This document shows, in pieces, positions 8,101 to 14,644 of a DNA stretch of 19,682 nucleotides. This stretch comes from Desulfobacteraceae bacterium UBA5623 (GTDB taxonomy: Bacteria > Desulfobacterota > DSM-4660 > Desulfatiglandales > Desulfatiglandaceae). The notes under the pieces were generated by a model. It had not been told where the DNA came from. It saw nothing but the letters and a program-made list of their open reading frames with translations, and ran no database searches. Made by a program: the position numbers and the translations under genes. The stretch is taken from assembly GCA_002424495.1 (NCBI GenBank), contig DIKH01000155.1, positions 1 through 19,682 of the forward strand. Reading direction: 5' to 3'. Every line of letters starts with the position of its first letter. Position 1 is the first letter of the stretch.

Positions 8101-8225
8101 TTGTGGAAGAGAAATTTGGTTATCCACAGGACATAGAGGGGGTTTGCTCCAAAAACAAATATTATGTCGTGCAGACAAGACCTCAGGTGGGAATCAACCC
8201 TTATAGCGCAAAAGATCCAACATAA
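5142..8225 (+). CDS. Plant-type alpha-glucan, water dikinase (GWD) homologue
   Basis: A 1027-residue homologue of starch-phosphorylating GWD, which moves the beta-phosphate of ATP through a histidine to a glucosyl residue, giving AMP, phosphate and phosphoglucan. In order: a CBM45-like module (about residues 10-125) with FFHWGFRRL, ENIWPEQS and QTPFIKT; helical blocks VWLRYSAIRQLDWQRNYN (from 184), LGRGGEGQRIRDEI and EEWHQKLHNNTTPDDVV (from 270); the phosphohistidine segment TPDTTDIVSHVAIRARN with His629; and a C-terminal ATP-binding domain with ADYSFVIHTINP (859), GLGETLVGNYPGRAFSF (885), FRSDSNGEDLVDYAGAGLYD (Ser931) and YVVQTRPQ. These match plant GWD1 blocks as I remember them, and the His segment is GWD-like rather than phosphoglucan-dikinase (PWD)-like. 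It is shorter than plant GWD (about 1400 residues, two CBM45 modules) and has no transit peptide. PEP synthase and PPDK also share the last domain but lack the other blocks. Translation is coupled to GH57. Confidence 0.93.
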   Translation: MTAENIMTRSGLLLIFEKQVTGTGVEIIIKMEAQRTVFFHWGFRRLREPSWEIPPENIWPEQSRVFDKTAIQTPFIKTNGTSQIILQLSDDLHFPLIAFVLFFPDDNHWDNNHGQDYLIEIPLRQEISSGHMPKMPIKFEALAEKIIEREMCGHSWTLMHRFNLCYDLLDDIRDDTDGLALVYVWLRYSAIRQLDWQRNYNTQPRELSHALDRLTKRLAALYVDHPQARHLIRLILTTLGRGGEGQRIRDEILNIMHRHHIKEVSGHFMEEWHQKLHNNTTPDDVVLCEAYLTFLRSNGDLDLFYKKLKAGGVTKERLISYDRPIRSQPDFIPHLKDALIHDFEGFLGVLKGVHSGTDLGVAIQAARYLFDQDMHTLMDNIWSNKDAGPDALFTMLGWLTEGRRRLSGWLEERRDSVLDLIFLDLALEDFLRVAVERTLHFNWTAVDLARLIAVMLVNLALTDDDEELDQCNRQWSLVGKKPASGKDWTLKVQAVLERLGRVVGGLIDRYYNLLQPKAELLGRAFCADSWTITLFTEEVVRGRLSFALVMLLRHLNPILRRGADLGNWQVVSQGHGMGQVEVARNLESLQYKSFVRPTVVITDKIAGNEEIPQGVTAIITPDTTDIVSHVAIRARNAQVLIATCYDPDTIEYLKSLNGQVISLAVNAKGEVIVNKGREDSEILSPKIRPLRKLISHPAFSSYAVLERDFSDKIVGGKSNNLKRLRGILPGWINLPSSVALPFGVFEHVLNDGINKEASKRYNQLTTKAEDVAVDSIGGLLGEIKDTVLGLKAPDELRLYLYQVTEEAGLVINNWADAWESIKRVWGSKWNERAFLSRRAQGILHDDLLMAVLIQEVIEADYSFVIHTINPFTSARNEIYAEAVPGLGETLVGNYPGRAFSFSMKKGEDKAHFLAFPSKSIGMFGKGLIFRSDSNGEDLVDYAGAGLYDSVMSQAPRELVLDYSKEPLVWDEKFQKKFCMKVTTIGAIVEEKFGYPQDIEGVCSKNKYYVVQTRPQVGINPYSAKDPT

Positions 8226-8229
8226 GTCT

Positions 8230-8251
8230 TCGCCTGAAGGCGATGTTTTTT
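8230..8251 (+). terminator. Weak intrinsic terminator-like hairpin after the glucan dikinase
   Basis: TCGCC (8230-8234) pairs with GGCGA (8239-8243) around a TGAA loop, followed by TG and six T residues. The stem is only five base pairs, and the next gene starts about 30 bases further on, so it would give partial termination at most. Confidence 0.4.
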
Positions 8252-8280
8252 CTCCCATTCCCAGAGAGAGGCAATAATAG

Positions 8281-9144
8281 GTGATTGAAGCCCGCATCCG
8301 CATCGGTAACCAGACCTTTTTTTCCACCTCCAGCATTACAGAGCCCTTCAGATATGCTGTGGTAAATCGCTTTGACGCCTTTGAGTGGTTCCCCGACCTT
8401 AAGGACAGTAGCGCCGGCTGGACAGAGTGCGATCTGAGGAAAAGGTCTCGCGCCCTGATCAGAAAAATCGCCCGTGATCATGACATGGCCATGTCAGTAC
8501 ATGTCCCCTGGACCGCAAACCCGTTAAAAGAGAAAAGCCATGATGTAATTTTCAGAAACGCTGAGCTTGCCCTGGATATCGGCGCATCCCTGGTAAACAT
8601 CCATTTCTTTGCCGAACAAGGAATTGATGCCTATGCTCAGGCCATAAGCCCACTGATCGAGTTTTTGGCGGGGACGACCGGTATCAGGCTTTCCATCGAA
8701 AATGTACCTGCAACAGGACCTGCCGCCTTTAACAGCCTGTTTGAACACCTGCACAAGTTGTGGCCGCAAAAGACCTCTCACGTGGGGATGTGTCTTGATC
8801 TGGGCCACGCCAACCTCTGCAAGGACACCCTCAACGACTATCTTAAATATGTAGATCTTCTAAGCCCACAGGTCCCGATAATACATGTCCACATGCACGA
8901 AAACTACGGCGACCATGACAGTCACATGACTATATTTACAGGTCCTGCGGGAAAAGACCCCTCCGGAATCACAGGACTCCTTGCCCGTCTGAAGAAACGA
9001 TGCTTTTCCGGCGCAATCATCATGGAACAATGGCCGGAGCCGCCATCGCTGCTGAATGAAGCGAGGAACAGACTGCTGGAAATGCTTAAGGTTGACCATG
9101 CTGAAAGCAGGCTGGACCTCCGACAACAGATGGACGAGAACTAA
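8281..9144 (+). CDS. Xylose-isomerase-like TIM-barrel protein (sugar isomerase/epimerase or endonuclease IV superfamily)
   Basis: A 287-residue protein of the AP-endonuclease-2/xylose-isomerase superfamily, whose members use divalent metals. Barrel-strand residues that could bind metal are in place: His74 (SVHVPW), His108 (NIHF), Glu140 (SIENVP), Asp173 and His176 (CLDLGHAN), His202/204/206 (IIHVHMHENYGDHDSH) and Glu249 (IIMEQWPEP). The start is GTG at 8281, directly after an in-frame TAG, with GAGAGAGG upstream. The sugar-isomerase branch seems more likely than endonuclease IV. It follows the glucan dikinase by 55 bases on the same strand, with a weak hairpin between, so it may or may not belong to the glucan operon. 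The substrate is unknown. Confidence 0.85.
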   Translation: MIEARIRIGNQTFFSTSSITEPFRYAVVNRFDAFEWFPDLKDSSAGWTECDLRKRSRALIRKIARDHDMAMSVHVPWTANPLKEKSHDVIFRNAELALDIGASLVNIHFFAEQGIDAYAQAISPLIEFLAGTTGIRLSIENVPATGPAAFNSLFEHLHKLWPQKTSHVGMCLDLGHANLCKDTLNDYLKYVDLLSPQVPIIHVHMHENYGDHDSHMTIFTGPAGKDPSGITGLLARLKKRCFSGAIIMEQWPEPPSLLNEARNRLLEMLKVDHAESRLDLRQQMDEN

Positions 9145-9202
9145 AACTTTTTTACTATGACACCCTCATCATTTTTTTTATTAAACGAAGGATACATGCA
9201 TA

Positions 9203-9216
9203 TTGGTGTCCACCAA
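9203..9216. repeat. Perfect dyad in a convergent intergenic region
   Basis: TTGGTG-TC-CACCAA is a perfect 6+6 inverted repeat with a two-base centre, between the convergent TIM-barrel and pyrC genes. There is no T-tract directly after it on either strand, and no strong terminator hairpin is visible anywhere in 9145-9292. It may be a weak stem or a protein site. Confidence 0.35.
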
Positions 9217-9292
9217 ATACATCTTGGGTCATACTTGGATGGCAGCAAAATCGTTAGGCAATTCAGTATATAAGCACGTCAAAATAATTCCC

Positions 9293-10582
9293 TTAACGCT
9301 TTCTTTGCCAGACAATCTTCCCGCCGATCATGGTAAGATCATTTCTGCCTTTAAGTGGCTTTCCTATAAAAGGGGTGTTCCTGCTTTTTGAATTGATATC
9401 CTTTTCTTCAAGAACATACTCGTAATCCGGGTCAATGATTGCAAGGTCTGCTCTGGCGCCTTCAAAAAGACGGCCTCCTTCTATCCCCAGGATATGGGCT
9501 GGATTGTAGGACAGCTTTTTTATCGCCTCGGGGAGCTTCAAAACGCCTTCCCGCACCAAATTCAGGGTTAGGGCAAGTGCGGTTTCAAGCCCTATTATCC
9601 CGAATGAGGCCTTGTCAAACTCAATATGTTTTTCAAGCAGGCTGTGGGGGGCATGGTCTGTTGCAATTGCGTCAATTACGCCTTCGGCAAGCCCTCTCTT
9701 TATCTCCTGGATATCTTTTTCCGTCCTAAGCGGAGGATTGATCTTTGTGTTGGGGTCATATCCTATTACGGCCCTATGGTCCAGGCTGAAATAATGGGGG
9801 GCTGTCTCTGCTGTGACAGGGATATTGCCCTCCTTGGCCCTCCTGATCAATTCGACAGCTCCTGCGGTGCTGACATGGGCTATATGAACAGGGCACCCGG
9901 TCAATCCGGCAAGGGATATCTCACGATAGACCATGATCTCTTCACTTGCAGCTGGAATGCCTGCAAGACCTATCCTGGTTGATACGTCCCCTTCGTGCAT
10001 TACACCACCTTTTGAGAGGGCAGTATCTTCCGAATGTGATATGACCGTAAGGCCATGATATCTGGCGTATTCAAGGCAGCGCCTCATCACCTCGCTGTTA
10101 ATTACAGGAAACCCGTCGTCCGAGACCGCCTTAGCTCCAGCCTTTTTGAGATCACCAAATTCTGTTAGGGTCTCTCCCTTCTGCCCAATTGTTATTGCAG
10201 CAACAGGGTATATCCTGCAAAGCCCGGCCTTTTTCGCCCGTTCAAGGATAAACTCAGTCACTGACCGGCAATCGTTAGGGGGCAGGGTGTTGGGCATGCA
10301 TGCCAGTGCAGTGAATCCTCCTGCCACACCGGCCATCGCCCCTGTCACAATAGTTTCTTTATACTCATGACCTGGTTCTCTCAGATGAACATGCATATCA
10401 ACAAGGCCAGGGACAATCAGTTTTCCTGAGGCATCAATTGTCTTAAGACCAGGCCCCTTAAAATCAAAGTCGCCGCGCGGCAATATCTTGGCGATATTTC
10501 CCTTTTCAATGATCAGATCGGACTTCTTTACGGTCCCCCTTTCAGGGTCAACCACCTCGGCATTTTTAATCAACGTGGTCAC
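9293..10582 (-). CDS. pyrC: Dihydroorotase, type I
   Basis: Closes N-carbamoyl-L-aspartate to dihydroorotate, the third step of pyrimidine synthesis. The 429-residue protein is a metal-dependent amidohydrolase with the HVHLREPG motif (His64 and His66), then VAGGFTALACMPNTLPP, VSDDGFPV (metal-bridging Asp), VISHSEDT, IAHVSTAG and IATDHAPHS (catalytic Asp). The TDDG-type Asp in place of a carboxylated Lys and the overall length mark the type I group of Aquifex-like enzymes, known to assemble with aspartate carbamoyltransferase. The GTG start at 10582 overlaps the pyrB stop as GTGA, with GGAGG nine bases upstream inside pyrB, so the two are translationally coupled. The 3' end converges on the TIM-barrel gene. 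Confidence 0.96.
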   Translation of the reverse strand: MTTLIKNAEVVDPERGTVKKSDLIIEKGNIAKILPRGDFDFKGPGLKTIDASGKLIVPGLVDMHVHLREPGHEYKETIVTGAMAGVAGGFTALACMPNTLPPNDCRSVTEFILERAKKAGLCRIYPVAAITIGQKGETLTEFGDLKKAGAKAVSDDGFPVINSEVMRRCLEYARYHGLTVISHSEDTALSKGGVMHEGDVSTRIGLAGIPAASEEIMVYREISLAGLTGCPVHIAHVSTAGAVELIRRAKEGNIPVTAETAPHYFSLDHRAVIGYDPNTKINPPLRTEKDIQEIKRGLAEGVIDAIATDHAPHSLLEKHIEFDKASFGIIGLETALALTLNLVREGVLKLPEAIKKLSYNPAHILGIEGGRLFEGARADLAIIDPDYEYVLEEKDINSKSRNTPFIGKPLKGRNDLTMIGGKIVWQRKR

Positions 10583-11511
10583 TCTTTGTATCCTCCAAGC
10601 AAGAGATAGAGCACGGCCATACGCACCGCTACCCCATTTGTAACCTGATCAAGGATGACGGAGCGTGGGCCGTCGGCCACCTCGGAAGTTATCTCCACCC
10701 CTCGATTGATCGGCCCCGGGTGCATGACGACCACATCTTTTTTAGCGCCCTTCAGGATTTCCTTTGTCAGCCCAAAAAAAGATGCATATTCCCTTAGACT
10801 GGGAAACAGGACGTTACTCTGCCTTTCCAGTTGGATTCTGAGCATCATGACAACGTCCTTGTTTTTTACCGCCTCGGCAGGGTTAAGGACCACCTTGACC
10901 CCGAACAATTCAATATAAGCCGGAATCATTGTAGGCGGTCCTGAGACTGTGACCTTTGCCCCCATCCTGGTAAGCCCGATGATGTTTGACCTCGCCACAC
11001 GGCTGTGAGAGATATCCCCGATAATGGCGATCTCAAGACCTTCAATCCTTCCCTTCCTCTCCCTGATTGTTAACATATCCAGCAAGGCCTGAGTCGGGTG
11101 TTCATTGATCCCATCACCAGCATTTATGACGCCGGCGGAAATCTCCTTTGCCAGCAGATGCGGAGCCCCGGTTGAAGGATGCCTCAGTACGATAATATCA
11201 GGGTTCATCGCCTGAAGATTTTTGGCTGTGTCAATCAGGGTTTCTCCCTTAACACTGCTGCTTCCGGAGGCGGTCAGGCTGAAGGTGTCAGCGCTCAGAC
11301 GCTTTGCCGCAATATCAAAAGAGGTACGGGTCCTGGTGCTTGGCTCAAAAAAGTAGTTGACAACACTCTTGCCCCTCAAAGTGGGAACCTTTTTTATATC
11401 CCTTGTTGAGATCTCCTTTAAAGACTCCGCCGTGTCCAATATGAGAGTAATATCGCCAACAGACAGATCTCCCATCCCAAGCAGGTCCTTATGAATAAAT
11501 TCATTCACCAC
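10579..11511 (-). CDS. pyrB: Aspartate carbamoyltransferase, catalytic subunit
   Basis: Joins carbamoyl phosphate to aspartate, the committed step of pyrimidine synthesis. The 310-residue protein has the carbamoyl-phosphate motif FFEPSTRTRTSF (from residue 54), SVKGETLIDT, GDGINEHPTQALLD and HPGPINRGVE, all normal for the family. Two adjacent GTG codons (11511 and 11508) can start it, with GAGGAG just upstream; the first is given. No pyrI regulatory subunit gene is adjacent, which fits the form that instead associates with the type I dihydroorotase encoded next. A structured leader lies upstream. Confidence 0.97.
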   Translation of the reverse strand: MVNEFIHKDLLGMGDLSVGDITLILDTAESLKEISTRDIKKVPTLRGKSVVNYFFEPSTRTRTSFDIAAKRLSADTFSLTASGSSSVKGETLIDTAKNLQAMNPDIIVLRHPSTGAPHLLAKEISAGVINAGDGINEHPTQALLDMLTIRERKGRIEGLEIAIIGDISHSRVARSNIIGLTRMGAKVTVSGPPTMIPAYIELFGVKVVLNPAEAVKNKDVVMMLRIQLERQSNVLFPSLREYASFFGLTKEILKGAKKDVVVMHPGPINRGVEITSEVADGPRSVILDQVTNGVAVRMAVLYLLLGGYKE

Positions 11512-11550
11512 AGACTCCTCGCAAAAAGATAACAGTCCGATTAATATCCT

Positions 11551-11610
11551 AGTGCATCACTCCTCACAGCGCCCTCCACACCGTAGAGCAAATAGCGCTG
11601 GTACTGCACT
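11551..11610 (-). promoter_or_regulatory. Structured leader of pyrBC (candidate RNA control element)
   Basis: Read as minus-strand RNA, this stretch forms three nested stems: AGTGCA (11610-11605) with TGCACT (11556-11551); CAGCGC (11600-11595) with GCGCTG (11572-11567); and CTCTAC (11588-11583) with GTGGAG (11579-11574), one pair being G-U, around a three-base loop. It lies 40-100 bases before the pyrB start and just after the ribosomal operon terminator. I see no U-tract after it, so it is not a plain terminator. Whether it senses pyrimidines is unknown. Confidence 0.4.
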
Positions 11611-11623
11611 GGGTTAAAAACAT

Positions 11624-11665
11624 AAAAAAACCCCCTTGCCGCTTAAACGACAAGGAGGTTTTTTT
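11624..11665 (-). terminator. Rho-independent terminator of the spc-alpha ribosomal operon
   Basis: An 18-base-pair hairpin: 11624-11641 pairs with 11648-11665 around a six-base loop, with an A-tract on one side and a T-tract on the other. The two non-Watson-Crick positions are C-A mismatches on the plus strand but G-U pairs on the minus strand, so it is selected as minus-strand RNA and terminates the ribosomal transcript about 110 bases after rplQ. The gap 11666-11777 is AT-rich and shows nothing else. Confidence 0.9.
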
Positions 11666-11777
11666 GTTTTTCGGATATACAATCATATCTTAAACAACAC
11701 TATCAGATTAAAAATTCCCACACTATATAAACAGCAAATGACAGCAACAAAACGATTGGGAAAGCAACACCCTTTTT

Positions 11778-12461
11778 TTAGACTTTTTCTGAAGAACCGG
11801 ACTCGATTCCTCCAGCGTTTTCCTCCTTTATTTCCCCTTCGGCCATTTGAGGATCTGAACCTGTTTCTTCCCGCACATCTTCAACTGCGTTGTCTTTGGC
11901 TTCAATAATATCCACTGTCTCTGATGTGGCATCCGCACCCGCGACTGTCACCGTCTTTTCTTCGCTGACACCAACAGCTTCCACGGTATCAACAGTCTTT
12001 TCTTCCTGCTCCTTTTCTGATACTGGAGCCATCACCGCAGCGGCAGGGGCCTGATCTGCCTTTTTAGACACCTTGGTCTTCTTTTTGGCAGGCTTCTTTT
12101 CCACATCCACAGATACCAGTTGAACGATAGAAATGGGCGCACCGTCTCCCTTGCGGATACCCTTCTTGATGATCCTTACATAACCGCCCTGCCTGTCAAG
12201 GTGGCGGTCCTTTAGCTCATCAAACAGCTTGTGTGCAATCGCCTTTTCCTGGATATAGGCCAAGGCCTGACGTCTGGCATGAAGATCTCCTCTCTTGGCA
12301 AGTGTGATCATCTTTTCTGTTAAGGGCCTAACAGCCTTTGCCTTTGCGTCGGTTGTCACTATTTGTCCATGTTTTAACAGGGAAGTCACAAGGTTTCTCA
12401 GTAACGCCCTCCTGTGGCTTGAGTTGCGACTGAGGTGCTTCCACGCTTTCTTATGCCTCAT
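11778..12461 (-). CDS. rplQ: 50S ribosomal protein L17 with a long acidic C-terminal extension
   Basis: L17 lies near the exit tunnel of the large subunit. Residues 1-120 are a standard L17 (MRHKKAWKHLSRNSSHRRAL at the N-terminus, then LLKHGQIVTTDAKAKAVRPL and GGYVRIIKKGIRKGD). Residues 121-227 form an added tail: first a Lys-rich stretch (KKPAKKKTKVSKK), then a low-complexity region rich in Glu, Val, Ala and Thr that looks disordered. Most bacterial L17 proteins have 115-130 residues, so the tail nearly doubles it. The ATG at 12461 overlaps the end of rpoA by 11 bases. It is the last gene before the operon terminator. Confidence 0.96.
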   Translation of the reverse strand: MRHKKAWKHLSRNSSHRRALLRNLVTSLLKHGQIVTTDAKAKAVRPLTEKMITLAKRGDLHARRQALAYIQEKAIAHKLFDELKDRHLDRQGGYVRIIKKGIRKGDGAPISIVQLVSVDVEKKPAKKKTKVSKKADQAPAAAVMAPVSEKEQEEKTVDTVEAVGVSEEKTVTVAGADATSETVDIIEAKDNAVEDVREETGSDPQMAEGEIKEENAGGIESGSSEKV

Positions 12462-13494
12462 TATCTGAATCCTCTTCTAACTCTTCTTCACCTTCATCCG
12501 AACTGTCGGCTGGAGGGAAGTTATCCAATTTCATCCCCAGAGAAAGCCCCATCTCTTCAAGTATGGCCTTAATCTCGTTAAGAGACTTTCTCCCAAAGTT
12601 CTTTGTCTTTAACATCTCGGCTTCGGTCTTCTGAACCAGCTCACCAATCAGTGTTATATTGGCATTCTTCAGACAATTTGATGACCGCACAGACAGCTCA
12701 AGCTCTGAAACAGACCTGAACAGGTTTTCATTGAGTTTTTCTTCCCTTTCCTCTTCTTCCTCTTCAACTGGCTCTGGTTCCTCATCAAAGTTAATGAAGG
12801 GATTCATATGCTCTTTCAAAATCTTGGCCGCAAAGGCAATTGCATCCTCGGGGGTAACACTGCTGTCTGTCCATACCTCAAGAGTCAACCTGTCGTAGTC
12901 GGTTACCTGCCCCACCCTGGCATTGGTAACCATATAATTTACCTTTTCTATTGGTGAAAATATCGCGTCCAGGGTGATAGTGCCAATAGCCTGGTCTTTC
13001 GCCTTGTTCTTCTCGGCAGGCACATACCCTTTCCCTGACCTGACAACCAGTTCCATATCAAGCACGGCCCCCTTATTAAGGGTGGCGATGTGCATCTCCG
13101 GGTTCAGGATCTCTACAAGACCATGGGTCTCCATATCACCCGCCCTGGCCTCTCCTTCTCCCTCTTTTTTCAAGTGTATTACAGCCTCATCAACATCAAG
13201 GAGCTTCAGCTTGATTTCTTTTAGATTCAAAGAAATATCAGTAACGTCATCAAGCACACCAGGAATGGTGGAAAATTCATGGGCAACTCCGTCAAATTTG
13301 ACGGATGTTATGGCAGCCCCTTGAAGTGACGAGAGAAGAATCCGTCTCAAGGCATTGCCGATTGTAATCCCAAAGCCTCTTTCGAGCGGCTCACATATAA
13401 ATTTTCCGTAGGACTTGGTCTGGCTATCTTGGCTGATCTCAATCCGTTTTGGCCTGATTAATTCACGCCAATTCTTACTCTTTAAGTCTACCAA
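12451..13494 (-). CDS. rpoA: DNA-directed RNA polymerase subunit alpha
   Basis: Scaffold subunit for RNA polymerase assembly, with a C-terminal domain that binds promoter UP elements and activators. The N-terminal domain runs to about residue 235 (FGITIGNALRRILLSSLQGA is the dimerisation core). The linker holds an unusually acidic run (EPEPVEEEEEEREE), then the C-terminal domain with SVRSSNCLK (Arg270, equal to E. coli Arg265), KTKNFGRKSLNEIK and GLSLGMKLDNFPP, and finally an extra acidic tail of about 18 residues. The start must be the TTG at 13494: an in-frame TAA lies four codons upstream with no ATG or GTG between, and GAGGAGG lies five bases before the TTG. Confidence 0.97.
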   Translation of the reverse strand: MVDLKSKNWRELIRPKRIEISQDSQTKSYGKFICEPLERGFGITIGNALRRILLSSLQGAAITSVKFDGVAHEFSTIPGVLDDVTDISLNLKEIKLKLLDVDEAVIHLKKEGEGEARAGDMETHGLVEILNPEMHIATLNKGAVLDMELVVRSGKGYVPAEKNKAKDQAIGTITLDAIFSPIEKVNYMVTNARVGQVTDYDRLTLEVWTDSSVTPEDAIAFAAKILKEHMNPFINFDEEPEPVEEEEEEREEKLNENLFRSVSELELSVRSSNCLKNANITLIGELVQKTEAEMLKTKNFGRKSLNEIKAILEEMGLSLGMKLDNFPPADSSDEGEEELEEDSDNEA

Positions 13495-13499
13495 AAAGG

Positions 13500-13506
13500 C
13501 CTCCTC
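13500..13506 (-). promoter_or_regulatory. Shine-Dalgarno site fixing the rpoA TTG start
   Basis: GAGGAGG on the minus strand, five bases before the TTG at 13494. It is a near-full match to the anti-Shine-Dalgarno sequence and shows that the TTG is used. Confidence 0.8.
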
Positions 13507-13542
13507 TTAATCTTATATAAGGATTTATAATCGGTGTACCAT

Positions 13543-14172
13543 TTATTTCGAATACAGCTCGACGATGAGTTGTTCATGGATCGGTATAGTCAACTCTTCC
13601 CTGTTCGGAAGGCCGACCAACGTCCCCACGAATTTTTCCTTGTCCACCTCGATCCAGGTTGGAACGCCTCTTCTGACAACAGTTTCCAAGGCCTCCAAGA
13701 TCGCAGGTACTTTGCGACTGGCCTCTCTTATCTCAATTTTGTCTCCCGATCTCATTTGATAGGAGGGAATATTTACCTTTTTGCCGTTTACCAGAAAGTG
13801 GTTGTGTCTGACCATTTGCCTTCCCTGATTTCTGGAACTTGCAAAACCCATCCTGTAAACGATATTGTCCAATCGAGATTCAAGCAGGACTAAAAGATTT
13901 ATACCAGTGATACCCTTTTGTCTTTCAGCAAGGTAATAGTACCCCCTGAACTGTTTCTCAAGAATACCATATATCCTTTTGACCTTTTGCTTTTCTCTTA
14001 GCTGGATCTTATAATCAGAGTATTTTGCCCCACGCCTTTGGCCATGTTGCCCTGGCCCATAGGCCCTGCGCTCAAATGCGCACTTGCCGCCATAGCAACG
14101 GTCTCCCTTTAAAAATAATCTCAGGTTCTCCCGCCGGCATAACCTGCATGATGACCCGGTATATCTGGCCAA
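13543..14172 (-). CDS. rpsD: 30S ribosomal protein S4
   Basis: Primary 16S rRNA-binding protein that nucleates 30S assembly. With the start at the TTG at 14172 it has 209 residues and opens MARYTGSSCRLCRRENLRLF, the expected N-terminus. The frame runs on to another TTG at 14190, but only the inner one has a strong ribosome binding site (GAGGAGGTG four bases before it). Four cysteines (Cys9, Cys12, Cys26, Cys31) make the zinc-binding C+ form. The S4 RNA-binding domain is seen in LDNIVYRMGFASSRNQGRQM and HFLVNGKKVNIPSYQ. In many bacteria S4 also represses this operon. Confidence 0.97.
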   Translation of the reverse strand: MARYTGSSCRLCRRENLRLFLKGDRCYGGKCAFERRAYGPGQHGQRRGAKYSDYKIQLREKQKVKRIYGILEKQFRGYYYLAERQKGITGINLLVLLESRLDNIVYRMGFASSRNQGRQMVRHNHFLVNGKKVNIPSYQMRSGDKIEIREASRKVPAILEALETVVRRGVPTWIEVDKEKFVGTLVGLPNREELTIPIHEQLIVELYSK

Positions 14173-14176
14173 ACTA

Positions 14177-14185
14177 CACCTCCTC
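14177..14185 (-). promoter_or_regulatory. Shine-Dalgarno site fixing the rpsD TTG start
   Basis: GAGGAGGTG on the minus strand, four bases before the TTG at 14172. It decides between the two in-frame TTG codons and gives the canonical S4 N-terminus. Confidence 0.8.
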
Positions 14186-14231
14186 AACAATGTAATAGTA
14201 ATTTAGACGTCTGGACGAAACCAAGTGATTT

Positions 14232-14627
14232 TTACACCCTTCGTCTCTTTGGAGGACGGCATCCGTTGTGTGGTATCGGAGTTACATCCCTTATCATTGT
14301 AACAGTAAAACCATCTACCTGCAGGGCGCGCAGGGCTGCTTCTCTCCCAACACCAGGCCCGTTGACACGCACCTCGGCAACCCTCATTCCGTGCTCCATT
14401 GCCTGAGTTATAGCACTTCGACCGGCAAGCTGAGCTGCGAATGGGGTGCTCTTCCGAGACCCCTTAAAACCCACAGCTCCTGCACTGGACTGGGCAACGA
14501 CGTTGCCTGCCGGATCAGTAACCGTAACAATGGTGTTATTGAATGTGGATTGTATATGGACAATACCATTCGGGATATTCTTCTTTTCTTTTTTGGTCCG
14601 GCTCTTCTTTTTTGAGTTCTTTGCCAT
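14232..14627 (-). CDS. rpsK: 30S ribosomal protein S11
   Basis: A protein of the 30S platform near the mRNA exit. The 131-residue product has a Lys-rich N-terminus, then GIVHIQSTFNNTIVTVTDPA, GAVGFKGSRKSTPFAAQLA, VRVNGPGVGREAALRAL and the C-terminal PIPHNGCRPPKRRRV, all typical. The ATG is at 14627, 17 bases after rpsM; the upstream ribosome binding site is weak (GAGAATAGG). Confidence 0.97.
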   Translation of the reverse strand: MAKNSKKKSRTKKEKKNIPNGIVHIQSTFNNTIVTVTDPAGNVVAQSSAGAVGFKGSRKSTPFAAQLAGRSAITQAMEHGMRVAEVRVNGPGVGREAALRALQVDGFTVTMIRDVTPIPHNGCRPPKRRRV

Positions 14628-14644
14628 CCTATTCTCTCAGGCTC

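Noticed and set aside
5142..8225. Annotation as phosphoenolpyruvate synthase or pyruvate phosphate dikinase
   Set aside because: Only the C-terminal ATP-binding domain and the phosphohistidine idea are shared. There is no C-terminal PEP-utilising TIM-barrel, the domain order differs, and several GWD-only blocks are present.
9203..9391. 62-codon plus-strand frame after the TIM-barrel gene
   Set aside because: It runs into the 3' end of pyrC on the opposite strand, has no good ribosome binding site and no recognisable motif.
14173..14190. Upstream TTG as the rpsD start
   Set aside because: The inner TTG at 14172 has a near-perfect ribosome binding site and gives the canonical MARYTG N-terminus; the upstream one has none.
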